From: Candidatus Eiseniibacteriota bacterium
GTDB taxonomy: Bacteria > Eisenbacteria > RBG-16-71-46 > CAIMUX01
Assembly (NCBI GenBank): GCA_020633975.1
Contig: JACKCR010000002.1
Coordinates: 496,001 to 560,000, forward strand
Reading direction: 5' to 3'
DNA length: 64,000 nucleotides
The notes beneath the pieces are model-generated. The model had not been told where the DNA came from. It worked only from the letters and a program-made list of their open reading frames with translations, and did no database searches. Numbering within the stretch: position 1 is the stretch's first letter; every line of letters begins with the position of its first letter. The position numbers were made by a program, and so were the translations under genes. Below are positions 1 to 7,926 of this stretch, piece after piece.

Positions 1-73
1 AGGAGCGGATTGTGGGGGGAGGTGATCTCGCGGCGGTTCATTTGGGGACGTGTCTCCCTCGTCGAAGCGGATC

Positions 74-349
74 TCACCGGACTCCGAACGGATCCGGCGC
101 CTCGAGCCCGAACGCCTCCGCCCACTGGACCTGGTCGACGCGGGCGTGGGCGGGGCCGCGGTGGAGGTAGTCGACGAGCTGCTTCAGCGCGTCCTCGGGG
201 CCTTCGGCTACCACTTCGACCGAACCGTCGGCCAGGTTCTTCGCGTAGCCGCGCAGGCCGAGCTTCTGCGCCTCCTCGCGGGTCGATGCGCGAAAGTAGA
301 CACCCTGCACCCTGCCGCGTACGATCGCTCGTATCTGAGAGGTTTCCAT
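74..349 (-). CDS. acyP: Acylphosphatase
   Basis: Small 91-residue cytosolic enzyme that hydrolyses the carboxyl-phosphate bond of acyl phosphates. The N-terminal stretch RAIVRGRVQGVYFRAST holds the family signature (GxVQGVxFR, with the phosphate-binding loop and catalytic Arg), and GYAKNLADGSVEVVAEG supplies the catalytic Asn and the second signature. The length is exactly that of the family, so both ends are trustworthy. The start is ATG with only a weak Shine-Dalgarno-like CTGGGA upstream. It diverges from the MrfB-like exonuclease gene with a 54-base gap, so the two may share a promoter region. There is no evident functional link between the neighbours. Confidence 0.93.
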   Translation of the reverse strand: METSQIRAIVRGRVQGVYFRASTREEAQKLGLRGYAKNLADGSVEVVAEGPEDALKQLVDYLHRGPAHARVDQVQWAEAFGLEAPDPFGVR

Positions 350-403
350 TCCCAGGATGCTAGTTCACGGGGCGGGCGGAATCGAGCGCAACCGAGTGGG
401 AAG

Positions 404-1579
404 ATGGCACGCAACGACCGCAGTGACGAACTCGAGTTCATCCGCCGCTGGAGGGGAGACGATCCCTGGGGCCGGGCGGCCGGACGCTCGCGCCGTGCCC
501 GTGCCGAGAAGGGAGCGGAAGGAGCGGTAGACGCCGAAGGTGCTGCCGGAGGAGCGCCCGACGGAGCCCCCGATGGAGGCCGCGGCCGGACCGGGAGGGG
601 ATCCGGCGAAGGATCCGCTGCACGAGCCGCCGACGGCCGCGACGTTGGGGAAGGTGCATTCCGCATCGGCAGAGCTGACGATGCTGGCGCCCGGATGCGC
701 CCCGGAAGCGGCCGGGAGCAGTTCGTGCTCTTCGAACCCGAGCCGGGCGCGAAGGCGAGACGACGCGGCGCGCGGCATCGGGAGGCCCTCCGCCGCGACG
801 TGCGGATCCCGGATGTTCCGGACGGTCCACGTGTCGACCTCGATGCCGCCGCATACCTGGACGAAGCTCCGTCAGCCGGCGATCGGCCGCGACTCATCCT
901 CGGACATCCGGACGCGGACCGTTCCATCCGCACCGCGTTCCCGCTCGCGACGATCGACTTTCCCGGCGGCGAGTACTGTCGGATCTCGCACCCCCTCGGA
1001 GTCGGGGCGTCGTCCGATCCGGAGCTCTCCCAGTTGCCGACCTCCGGCCTGCTCTTCGATCTCGAGACGCTCGGGTTCCACGGGCGTCCGCTCTTCCTGA
1101 TCGGGATCCTCTATCCGGCTGTGCCACCTCCGGCGAGTGGCCCCGACGCGTGGCGCGTGGTCCAACTCTTGGCGCGCGACTATGCCGAGGAGGAAGCGAT
1201 CCTCGAAGCGTTTGCCGATGTCGCCGCGGAACAGACGCCGTGGGTGAGCTTCAACGGAAAGACCTTCGACCTACCGTTCCTTCGCGAGCGGGCGCGCTTC
1301 CATCACCTCCCGCTGCCCGAGCCGCGCGAACATCTCGATCTTCTCCATGCCGCGAGGCGTGTGTACAAGGGAGTGCTTCCGAACTGTCGTCTTCAGACGC
1401 TCGAGTCGGCCCTCTTCGCGCGCTACCGCTATCGTGATCTTCCCGGTGACGAGATCCCTGCGGCGTACCATGACTACGTGCGGACGGGGGAGGAGGAGGA
1501 CATGGTCCGGATCCTCCGCCACAACCGGGACGACCTCGTCACGCTGGCGCGATTGCACGTGCATCTCGGCTCCGCCTGA
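404..1579 (+). CDS. YprB/MrfB-like RNase H-fold 3'-5' exonuclease
   Basis: Protein of 391 residues whose C-terminal half (about 205-385) is a YprB-type RNase H-fold exonuclease domain. Visible DEDD-type acidic residues are D219 and E221 in LLFDLETLG, D289 in SFNGKTFDLPFL, and D376/D377 in HNRDDLVTL. The first ~200 residues are Arg/Gly/Ala-rich and look disordered. I chose ATG 404 because residues upstream of it overlap the divergent acyP gene and carry no domain. The next gene is an MrfA-like DUF1998 helicase. In Bacillus subtilis MrfA and MrfB form a mitomycin-lesion repair pair, so this gene is probably the nuclease partner. The domain call is firm. The repair role is inferred from family and neighbourhood. 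Confidence 0.85.
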   Translation: MARNDRSDELEFIRRWRGDDPWGRAAGRSRRARAEKGAEGAVDAEGAAGGAPDGAPDGGRGRTGRGSGEGSAARAADGRDVGEGAFRIGRADDAGARMRPGSGREQFVLFEPEPGAKARRRGARHREALRRDVRIPDVPDGPRVDLDAAAYLDEAPSAGDRPRLILGHPDADRSIRTAFPLATIDFPGGEYCRISHPLGVGASSDPELSQLPTSGLLFDLETLGFHGRPLFLIGILYPAVPPPASGPDAWRVVQLLARDYAEEEAILEAFADVAAEQTPWVSFNGKTFDLPFLRERARFHHLPLPEPREHLDLLHAARRVYKGVLPNCRLQTLESALFARYRYRDLPGDEIPAAYHDYVRTGEEEDMVRILRHNRDDLVTLARLHVHLGSA

Positions 1580-1673
1580 GGCCGCGATCGGAATCGCTTT
1601 CGTTCGGCGGGGTGAGACGGGGAGTCCAGCGGTGACGAGGCGCGCCGCCAGACGGGAAAGGCGTTGCGGGATG

Positions 1674-1687
1674 CGAACGAACGTTTT
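1674..1687. promoter_or_regulatory. Possible LexA operator upstream of mrfA-like gene
   Basis: CGAACGAACGTTTT matches 13 of 14 positions of the CGAACRNRYGTTYG operator class. The same class is seen in perfect form upstream of lexA in this window (29195-29208). It lies 125 bases before the helicase start and about 30 bases before a good -10 element (TAGAAT, 1716-1721). The -35 is poor (GCGACC at 1693-1698). Two of the ten core half-site bases differ, so a chance match is quite possible in GC-rich DNA. Confidence 0.35.
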
Positions 1688-1811
1688 CCTCCGCGACCGA
1701 TCCCGCCCGGTCGGCTAGAATCCGGCCAGTCGAGCCCCACGGCCAGACCTGACCGAAGACCCAGACCGAACCTCTTTCGTTCGCGGGACGAAGCGCGAGG
1801 GACCGCAGCCC

Positions 1812-4691
1812 ATGCCCCGATACCACGAGACCTACCCTCTCCTCGAACTCCTGGAAAACATCGCCCGCGAGAGCGGGCAGATGGTGCACGTCCAGTCACA
1901 GGAGGAGCGCGACCCGGTGTACCTGGACCCGGAACGTCCGCTTCCGGAGAGTCTCGCCCGGCCGCTTCGGGAACTCGGGATCGAGCGGCTCTACCGCCAC
2001 CAGGCGCAGGCGATCGACAGCATCCGGAGCGGGAAGAACACGGTGGTCGTGACGGGGACGGCGTCGGGGAAGAGCCTCTGCTACAACCTGCCCGTGCTCG
2101 AGTCGATCGGCGAGGATCCGCGCGCGCGGGCGCTCTACCTCTTCCCGACGAAGGCGCTCTCCCAGGACCAGCTCAAGGTGCTGCGCCGGTTCCTCCCAGA
2201 GGGCCGGGACCTCATGCCAGCAGGACGAGCGGGACGGGGCGGTCGCACGGGTCGGGACGGTCGCGGCGCCGGCGGGTCGCGCGGTGCGGGTGGCCGTGAC
2301 GCGGCGGTCCGAGGTGGCGCCGTGCCCGGCCTCAGTTTCCCCGGCGCAGAGCACATCGACTTCCGCGCCGGCACCTACGACGGAGACACGCCTCCGGAAC
2401 TGCGCACGCGTCTTCGCGACGAGGCGAACATCCTCCTCACGAACCCCGACATGCTCCACGCGGGCGTCCTTCCCAATCATGGGCGTTGGGCGGAGTTCTT
2501 CTCGCGCCTCTCCTACGTCGTGATCGATGAAATCCACGTCTACCGTGGGATCTTCGGCTCCCACGTCTCGAACGTGATGCGGCGGCTGCGGCGGATCTGT
2601 CGACATCACGGGGCGGACCCGATCTGGATCTGCGCCTCGGCCACGATCGCGAATCCGGGCGGACTCGCGGAGGATCTGATCGGCGACGAGGTGAACGTCG
2701 TGAACGAGGACGGTTCGCCGCGCGGACGAAAGCACTTCGTCTTCTGGAACCCACCGAACTACGGGCCGACGGGGATGGAGAGGCGGAGCAGCAACCTCGA
2801 AGCGAAGGACCTCTTCGTCCGTCTCATCAAGGAGGGCTACCAGACGATCGCGTTCGTGAAAGCGCGTCTCCTCGCGGAAGTGCTCCTTCGCTACTGCCAG
2901 GACGACCTTCGGAACGCGGGCGGCGGGCTCTCCTCACGGATCCGCGCGTATCGCGCGGGCTATCTCCCGGAAGAGCGGCGCAAGATCGAGTCGGCGCTCT
3001 TCGACGGCGATCTCCTCGGCGTCATCTCGACGAACGCACTCGAACTCGGGATCGACGTCGGTTCGCTCGACGCGGCGATCATGGTCGGCTATCCGGGAAC
3101 GATCGCGTCGACCTGGCAGCAGGCGGGACGGGCGGGACGGCGGCAGAGCGAGTCGGTCGCGATCCTGGTCGGACACAACGCGCCGATCGACCAGTACTTG
3201 ATGCAGAACCCGGACTACTTCTTCCAGAACAACCCGGAGAGCGCGGTGCTCGACGCGGGGAATCCGCACATCCTCCTCAACCACCTCCGCTGCGCGACCC
3301 ACGAGATTCCCGTCCCGGTGACGGAAGAGGAAGGGTACGGGGACTACGCTCCGGCGATCTTGGATCTCCTCCAAGATCGGGAGTTCGTCCGGCAGGTGAA
3401 GGGGAAGTGGTTCAACACGGAGAACGACTATCCAGCCGCGACGTTCTCGCTCCGGAACTCCGGGGAGAACGAGTACACGATCGTCGACACGACCGAGTCG
3501 AACAAGGTCATCGGGACGATCGACGAGCCGTCCGCGTTCACCCAGGTCCATCCGCAGGCCGTCTACATGCACGATGCGGAGACGTATCTGGTCGACGATC
3601 TCGACCTCTCGGAGCGGGTCGCCTATCTCCACAAGGCCGACATCGATTACTACACGCAGGCGATCTCGGACATCTATCTCGCGGCGTCCGAGCCCGACCT
3701 CGGGCGGGTCTGGCGTGACACCTCCGTCTCCTTTGGGGAGTGCTCGATCCACGAGAAGGTGACGATGTTCAAGAAGATCAAGTTCGGGAGCCGGGACTCG
3801 CTCGGTTGGGGAAACATCGAGCTCCCGGACATCCGGCTCCACACGACGGCGCTCTGGTTCGTGCCTTCCGCCGAGACGCTTCGGAAGGTACTCGATCAGG
3901 GACGCGTTCCCGTGGACGGCCTCGTAGGGATCGCGAACGTGCTCTGCGAAGTGATCGCGCTCCACGTGATGTGCGACGCACACGATCTCGGCACCGTGGT
4001 CGAGATGAAGAACACGGGCGGACCGACCGTGTTCGTCTACGACAAGTATCCCGGCGGTCTCGGCTACGGACGTCGCGCGTTCCATCAGCTCGAGCCGGTA
4101 CTCGAGGCCGCACTCCGGCTCATCGAGGGATGTCCCTGTCTCGAAGGCTGCCCGTCTTGTGTCGGGTCGCCGCTTCCGCCGAGCTACGGCACGGACCCGG
4201 ACGTCTTCACGAAAGGGCGGATCCCAGACAAGGAAGCCGCGCTCGTCCTGCTCCACGCGATGTTCGGCCATGACGACTACGTGCCACGGATTCCCCTCGA
4301 GGGAATCCGGGCGAAGCGAGCCGAGCTGATCGCGGCGCGGAGGAAGGACACGAAGGACGACGAGGTCTGGGACCTCGAGGACGGTGAGTCGAGCGAGGGC
4401 GAGGGCGGCGACGGAAAGGGTGGAGGCTCGGCCAAGGGTGGCAAGGTAGGGCACCGCGGTCCGTCACCTCGTGCGCGTGGGAAGGCGGGGGCGTCTGGGG
4501 GCGCGGGCACGGCCGCGCGAACCGCCGCGCGCCCCGCGCGGGAGCCGGAGGATGCACCGAACCGGCCGCCGGTCCGTCCCTTGCCTGAGGATCTTCGTGC
4601 GAAACTACTTGGGCAGATCGCTCGTCTGGTCGAAAGTCAGCCGGGCCCGAGACGGCGACGCTCCTTCCCGACGGAACGGGTGGGAGGCTAG
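1812..4691 (+). CDS. MrfA/YprA-like DEAD/DEAH-box helicase with DUF1998 zinc module
   Basis: Superfamily 2 helicase of 959 residues. Walker A TGTASGKS is at 81-88, the DEIH box at 239-242, motif III is SATIANP, and motif VI is QQAGRAGRR. The C-terminal DUF1998 module has the four-cysteine cluster C774, C776, C780 and C783 typical of YprA/MrfA. In B. subtilis the homologue is a DNA-dependent helicase acting with the exonuclease MrfB on mitomycin-type damage, and here the MrfB-like gene is immediately upstream. Two oddities: a Gly/Arg-rich low-complexity insertion at about 133-172 inside the first RecA domain, and a ~100-residue Gly/Ser/Ala/Arg/Pro-rich C-terminal tail. Both make it ~200 residues longer than the B. 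subtilis protein. The gene follows MrfB after 232 bases containing a TAGAAT -10 and a possible LexA box. A short hairpin without a T-run follows the stop. Confidence 0.9.
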   Translation: MPRYHETYPLLELLENIARESGQMVHVQSQEERDPVYLDPERPLPESLARPLRELGIERLYRHQAQAIDSIRSGKNTVVVTGTASGKSLCYNLPVLESIGEDPRARALYLFPTKALSQDQLKVLRRFLPEGRDLMPAGRAGRGGRTGRDGRGAGGSRGAGGRDAAVRGGAVPGLSFPGAEHIDFRAGTYDGDTPPELRTRLRDEANILLTNPDMLHAGVLPNHGRWAEFFSRLSYVVIDEIHVYRGIFGSHVSNVMRRLRRICRHHGADPIWICASATIANPGGLAEDLIGDEVNVVNEDGSPRGRKHFVFWNPPNYGPTGMERRSSNLEAKDLFVRLIKEGYQTIAFVKARLLAEVLLRYCQDDLRNAGGGLSSRIRAYRAGYLPEERRKIESALFDGDLLGVISTNALELGIDVGSLDAAIMVGYPGTIASTWQQAGRAGRRQSESVAILVGHNAPIDQYLMQNPDYFFQNNPESAVLDAGNPHILLNHLRCATHEIPVPVTEEEGYGDYAPAILDLLQDREFVRQVKGKWFNTENDYPAATFSLRNSGENEYTIVDTTESNKVIGTIDEPSAFTQVHPQAVYMHDAETYLVDDLDLSERVAYLHKADIDYYTQAISDIYLAASEPDLGRVWRDTSVSFGECSIHEKVTMFKKIKFGSRDSLGWGNIELPDIRLHTTALWFVPSAETLRKVLDQGRVPVDGLVGIANVLCEVIALHVMCDAHDLGTVVEMKNTGGPTVFVYDKYPGGLGYGRRAFHQLEPVLEAALRLIEGCPCLEGCPSCVGSPLPPSYGTDPDVFTKGRIPDKEAALVLLHAMFGHDDYVPRIPLEGIRAKRAELIAARRKDTKDDEVWDLEDGESSEGEGGDGKGGGSAKGGKVGHRGPSPRARGKAGASGGAGTAARTAARPAREPEDAPNRPPVRPLPEDLRAKLLGQIARLVESQPGPRRRRSFPTERVGG

Positions 4692-4785
4692 CCGTGCCTC
4701 GTAGCTCCCGAGGCGGGTGTGGAGAGACGCTGTTGGGTGGTTCGTGTCGTTTGCGGACGACGCGGGATCTCGAAAGGACGGGTTC

Positions 4786-5514
4786 GTGGCGGAGTCTCTA
4801 GGTTCGTTCGATGTGGTTGCGTTCGGTCCCCATCCCGATGACGTGGAGATGGGGATCGCGGGAACGCTCATCAAGATGGTTCGCGCAGGGAAGCGGATCC
4901 TCAACGTCTGCATGACGCGGGGGGAGAAGGGAACGTACGGCACCGTCGACGTCCGAAAGAAGGAGTTCGAGCGGGCGAACGAGATCATGGGGACGAACCC
5001 TCTGATGCTCGACTTCCCTGACACCGCGATGGTCAACGACTACGAGGGGAAGCTGCGCGTCGCCCGGATCGTGCGGGAGACTCGTCCCCAGGTCGTCTTC
5101 GCGCCCTACCACACGAATCCGTTCGGCCATTTCGACGGAAGCGCCAACGTCGACCACTTCGCGACGGGCGAGCTGGTCCGAGACGGCCTCAAGCTCGCGA
5201 GGTTTCGGTCGCTCCTACCGGAGCTCGAGCCGTACGGCGTGCCGTATCTCTACTACTACATGGTGCCGAAGCACATTTCCCCGACCGTGGTCGTGGACGT
5301 CACGGACGTGATCGACGAGGTCCATGCCGCGATCGAGGCCTACGCGACCCAGATGTCGATCAAGAAGCAGCGCCTCGGGATCCACGACACGCTCGACGTG
5401 ATCCGTCGCTACACCGGCCTTCGGATCAACGTGCCCTACGGCGAAGGGTTCTATAGCGACGAGGCGCTCGCCTTCAGCGTCGAGGGCTTCTTCGGCCCCG
5501 ACACCCAGTCGTAG
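4786..5514 (+). CDS. PIG-L family deacetylase, BshB1-like
   Basis: LmbE/PIG-L zinc-dependent N-acetylglucosaminyl deacetylase fold of about 242 residues. The metal-binding AFGPHPDDVE motif (H16, D18, D19) comes first, then RGEKGTYG and the later NPFGHFDGSANVDH segment with further ligand histidines. The order and the C-terminal NVPYGEGFYSDEAL resemble BshB1, which deacetylates GlcNAc-malate in bacillithiol synthesis. No other bacillithiol gene is in the window, so the substrate is inferred. I chose GTG 4786 because AAAGGA sits eight bases before it. An in-frame GTG at 4717 lacks such a site and would add 23 unconserved residues. Confidence 0.78.
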   Translation: MAESLGSFDVVAFGPHPDDVEMGIAGTLIKMVRAGKRILNVCMTRGEKGTYGTVDVRKKEFERANEIMGTNPLMLDFPDTAMVNDYEGKLRVARIVRETRPQVVFAPYHTNPFGHFDGSANVDHFATGELVRDGLKLARFRSLLPELEPYGVPYLYYYMVPKHISPTVVVDVTDVIDEVHAAIEAYATQMSIKKQRLGIHDTLDVIRRYTGLRINVPYGEGFYSDEALAFSVEGFFGPDTQS

Positions 5515-5546
5515 GCCGATTCCGAGTTTCAGCGCCTCTCCGTGAT

Positions 5547-5602
5547 GGGGTGAGTGTCCTGCGCTCACCCCGGTCGGCTCTGCCATCCTTCACCGGGGTG
5601 AA
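5547..5602 (+). promoter_or_regulatory. Mutually exclusive hairpins (attenuator-like or terminator)
   Basis: Three related segments lie in the 292-base gap between the deacetylase and the next gene. Segment 1 (5547-5554, GGGGTGAG) can pair with segment 2 (5564-5571, CTCACCCC), an 8 bp perfect stem. Segment 2 extended (5565-5574, TCACCCCGGT) can instead pair with segment 3 (5592-5601, ACCGGGGTGA), a 10 bp perfect stem. No T-run follows directly; the nearest (five T) is at 5678-5682. It could be a terminator of the deacetylase gene or an alternative-structure leader of the next gene. Confidence 0.4.
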
Positions 5603-5655
5603 CGAGTGCCTCTAGGTCTCCTCTTCGGGTGGCTGCCCAGGTGCGCCCGGTCCGG

Positions 5656-5677
5656 TCCGATCCGATCCGATCCGATC
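5656..5677. repeat. Short tandem repeat, (TCCGA)4
   Basis: Four perfect TCCGA units plus TC, preceded by one TCCGG unit and followed by five T. It is non-coding and lies between the hairpin region and the start of the secreted-protein gene. I see no function for it. The remainder of this gap up to 5806 holds only a possible ribosome-binding GGGAG at 5792-5796. Confidence 0.6.
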
Positions 5678-5806
5678 TTTTTCGCCGTCGTGTGTCCAGA
5701 TGAGCCACCCGGTTGCGCGTGATTCTCCTGAACCCGAAATCAGCGCCGTACGTTCGCTCCATCAGCGGCGGCGGCCGAACGATCAGCTTCTGGGAGATCA
5801 GATCGA

Positions 5807-7771
5807 ATGCGTACAGGTGTCTCTGCCCCAACTCGTTTTCTCGGCGCGCGGTGCTCCGCGGGGCTCCTGGGCCTCCTCGCCCTCTGCGGCTGTGCCGCCG
5901 CAGCTTCGGCCGGAACGGTGACGTTCCAGAGCCAAGCTCTGGGTGCGGAGTACGGCTCCACCGTCGGGGACGTGCCCGGTGACCTCGTCTTCACCGAAGA
6001 CGGAATCGACGTGAGCGTGCAGACGTTCCTCTCCAGCGGGACGCCCGCTTTCGGCTTCGGCCGGATCCAGGACTCGTTCGGGGCTCCTCGCTTCTTCTAT
6101 GACCAGAACATCCTCCGCTTCAACAACATTGGGTTCGTGTTCGATTTCGGCGGAGCTGGTGACGCGTCCTTCCAGTACATGAACCTCGGTGGCGGGGTGA
6201 ACCTCGGGATCAACGGCTCCGCGCCGGTCGAGGCTTCGAGCTTCGCCGCGCTTCCGGGGACGATCGGCGGAGTGACCGTATCGGTGACCACGGTCGCGGT
6301 ATCGGGCGGAGTGAAGGGCACGGTCACCTTGACCGGCGCCGTGAGCAGCCTTCGGATCGGTGGCCAGGAGCTCTTCCTCGACGACGTCACTGGAGGCGGC
6401 AGCGGTGGCCCGGATCCCGATCCGAACGACCCGCCCTGCGACTACACCATCACCCACGAAGGGATCGCGGACGGCACGCTCTTCGGCGATGCGGCCGGAC
6501 AAGGCGCCGGAGACTTCATGTTCTCCGAGAGCGGCGTCCCAGTGTACACGGACAAGTTCACCCTCTCGGGCGGCAGTCAGACGTTCGGAAGTGCCAAGGT
6601 CTGGGATCCGGGTGTGGCAGGGTTCGGAAACGGCCTCGCCATGCAGTACTCGAACATGAACGGCTTCTACTCGATCATCGACCTCGGAGTCACGGTGAAG
6701 CGGGTTCGCTTCGAGTACCTGGACATGGGCGGAGTCGAGAACGTCGAAGTCAACGGCGATGGCCTCTTCGTCGGGCAGATCTCGAACCTGCCGGCCAACA
6801 TCGCGAGCGGAGTCACGGCGTCGGTCACCACGGTTGCCGTCGGCGGCGGCGTGCGCGGAGTCGTCACCCTGACCGGCGACGTCCAGAAGCTGACGCTCGG
6901 TGGCCAGGAGTTCTTCGTCGACGAGTTCTGCATCGAGCGCGGGATCGACGCGCCGGGACATTGCGGTCCGACCGTCGACAACCAGTCCGAGCCTCTCGGT
7001 TCCTCCTGGGGTGGCGACAACGGGAACAGCCCCGGGGACCAGATCTTCATGGAGGACGACATCGTCGTCGGGATCGAGCGGTTCAAGCTCGGCAGCTCGA
7101 TCCTCTTCGGAACCGCGTCGATCGATTCGCCGCAGTGCGACCAGATCACGAGCCAGGCGATGTCGCTGAAGCAGATCTCGGCCGTCTTCGATCTCACGAA
7201 CGTGCTCCCCGTCACGTATGCCCGGGTCGACTTCTGTGACTGCGGCGAGGTCGAGAACGTCTGGGTGAACGGAACGCCCTGGGAAGGAAACCTCGCGCAG
7301 CTTCCGTTCGACGCCTTCGGTCCGGGTATCTACACCGACGTCACGGTGGAGTCGAACACCGGTGGCTGTGTCGGCGGAGTCCTCGAGATCCTCGGGCCGC
7401 TCGACGAGGTGATCATCGGTGGAGAGCAGCTCCAGCTCGACGACTTCTGCGTCGTGAGCGAAGCGAACTCCAGCGTGCTAGAAGCGGACACGGCCGCGTT
7501 CGTCTCCGTCGAGACCTACCCGAATCCGTTCCACGCGACGACGACGATGCGTCTCCAGCTGGAGCAGGAGGGGCCGGTGGAGCTCGCGATCTTCGACATG
7601 TCGGGGCGTCGGGTTGCGACGCTGCTCGATGAGGTCGTCGCCGCCGGTACCCATCAGGTCGGTTGGGATGGCCGGGACGAGGCAGGCTCCCGTCTCGCGA
7701 ACGGGATCTACTTCATCCGGCTCGTCCAGGGTGACTCCGTGTCGACACGGAAGGTTGCGCTGGCTCGCTAG
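5807..7771 (+). CDS. Secreted three-repeat protein with FlgD-Ig/type A sorting-like C terminus
   Basis: 654 residues. A signal peptide (hydrophobic core ending LALCGCAAAASAG) is followed by three homologous repeats of about 160-170 residues, at roughly 37-200, 213-380 and 388-545. Each carries SVTT/VTVES-type strands followed by IGG(Q/E)xLxLDD or LGGQEFFVDEF. Repeats are separated by Pro/Asp or Cys-containing linkers. The last ~80 residues are a FlgD-like Ig domain with the order typical of T9SS sorting domains: YPNPF, FDMSGRRV, VGWDGRD, LANGIYFIRL. I do not recognise the repeat family. It is probably exported, then carried across the outer membrane and surface-anchored, as the T9SS-like genes at 40100-47967 suggest. 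A strong terminator follows. Confidence 0.8.
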   Translation: MRTGVSAPTRFLGARCSAGLLGLLALCGCAAAASAGTVTFQSQALGAEYGSTVGDVPGDLVFTEDGIDVSVQTFLSSGTPAFGFGRIQDSFGAPRFFYDQNILRFNNIGFVFDFGGAGDASFQYMNLGGGVNLGINGSAPVEASSFAALPGTIGGVTVSVTTVAVSGGVKGTVTLTGAVSSLRIGGQELFLDDVTGGGSGGPDPDPNDPPCDYTITHEGIADGTLFGDAAGQGAGDFMFSESGVPVYTDKFTLSGGSQTFGSAKVWDPGVAGFGNGLAMQYSNMNGFYSIIDLGVTVKRVRFEYLDMGGVENVEVNGDGLFVGQISNLPANIASGVTASVTTVAVGGGVRGVVTLTGDVQKLTLGGQEFFVDEFCIERGIDAPGHCGPTVDNQSEPLGSSWGGDNGNSPGDQIFMEDDIVVGIERFKLGSSILFGTASIDSPQCDQITSQAMSLKQISAVFDLTNVLPVTYARVDFCDCGEVENVWVNGTPWEGNLAQLPFDAFGPGIYTDVTVESNTGGCVGGVLEILGPLDEVIIGGEQLQLDDFCVVSEANSSVLEADTAAFVSVETYPNPFHATTTMRLQLEQEGPVELAIFDMSGRRVATLLDEVVAAGTHQVGWDGRDEAGSRLANGIYFIRLVQGDSVSTRKVALAR

Positions 7772-7826
7772 CGTGGGTCCGTCCTCGGAGTGAGAAGCGG
7801 GAACTCGCCGCGGACGACACACGACA

Positions 7827-7867
7827 GAAGGCCGGGCACTGGCGCATTGGCGCGGTGCCCGGCCTTC
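7827..7867. terminator. Rho-independent terminator between convergent genes
   Basis: Perfect 13 bp inverted repeat, GAAGGCCGGGCAC at 7827-7839 with GTGCCCGGCCTTC at 7855-7867, around a 15-base loop and followed on the plus strand by TTCGTTCGTTCG. It sits between the convergent secreted-protein and TrpB2 genes and could stop transcription from both sides. Confidence 0.85.
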
Positions 7868-7926
7868 TTCGTTCGTTCGTCGGGACTGGCAGCCCTGTGT
7901 CTCTGCGTTTCCCGAACGGCCCCTGA

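Noticed and set aside
4694-4715. Hairpin GCCTCG/CGAGGC after the helicase gene as a terminator
   Set aside because: Six base pairs, no T-run, and the next gene follows closely.
5713-5806. TTG-started frame beginning LRVILLNPKSAPY, like the opening of a B12-binding radical SAM protein
   Set aside because: Only the first dozen residues look alike; no iron-sulfur or B12 motif follows, and the frame runs into the signal peptide gene. Too weak to call a pseudogene.
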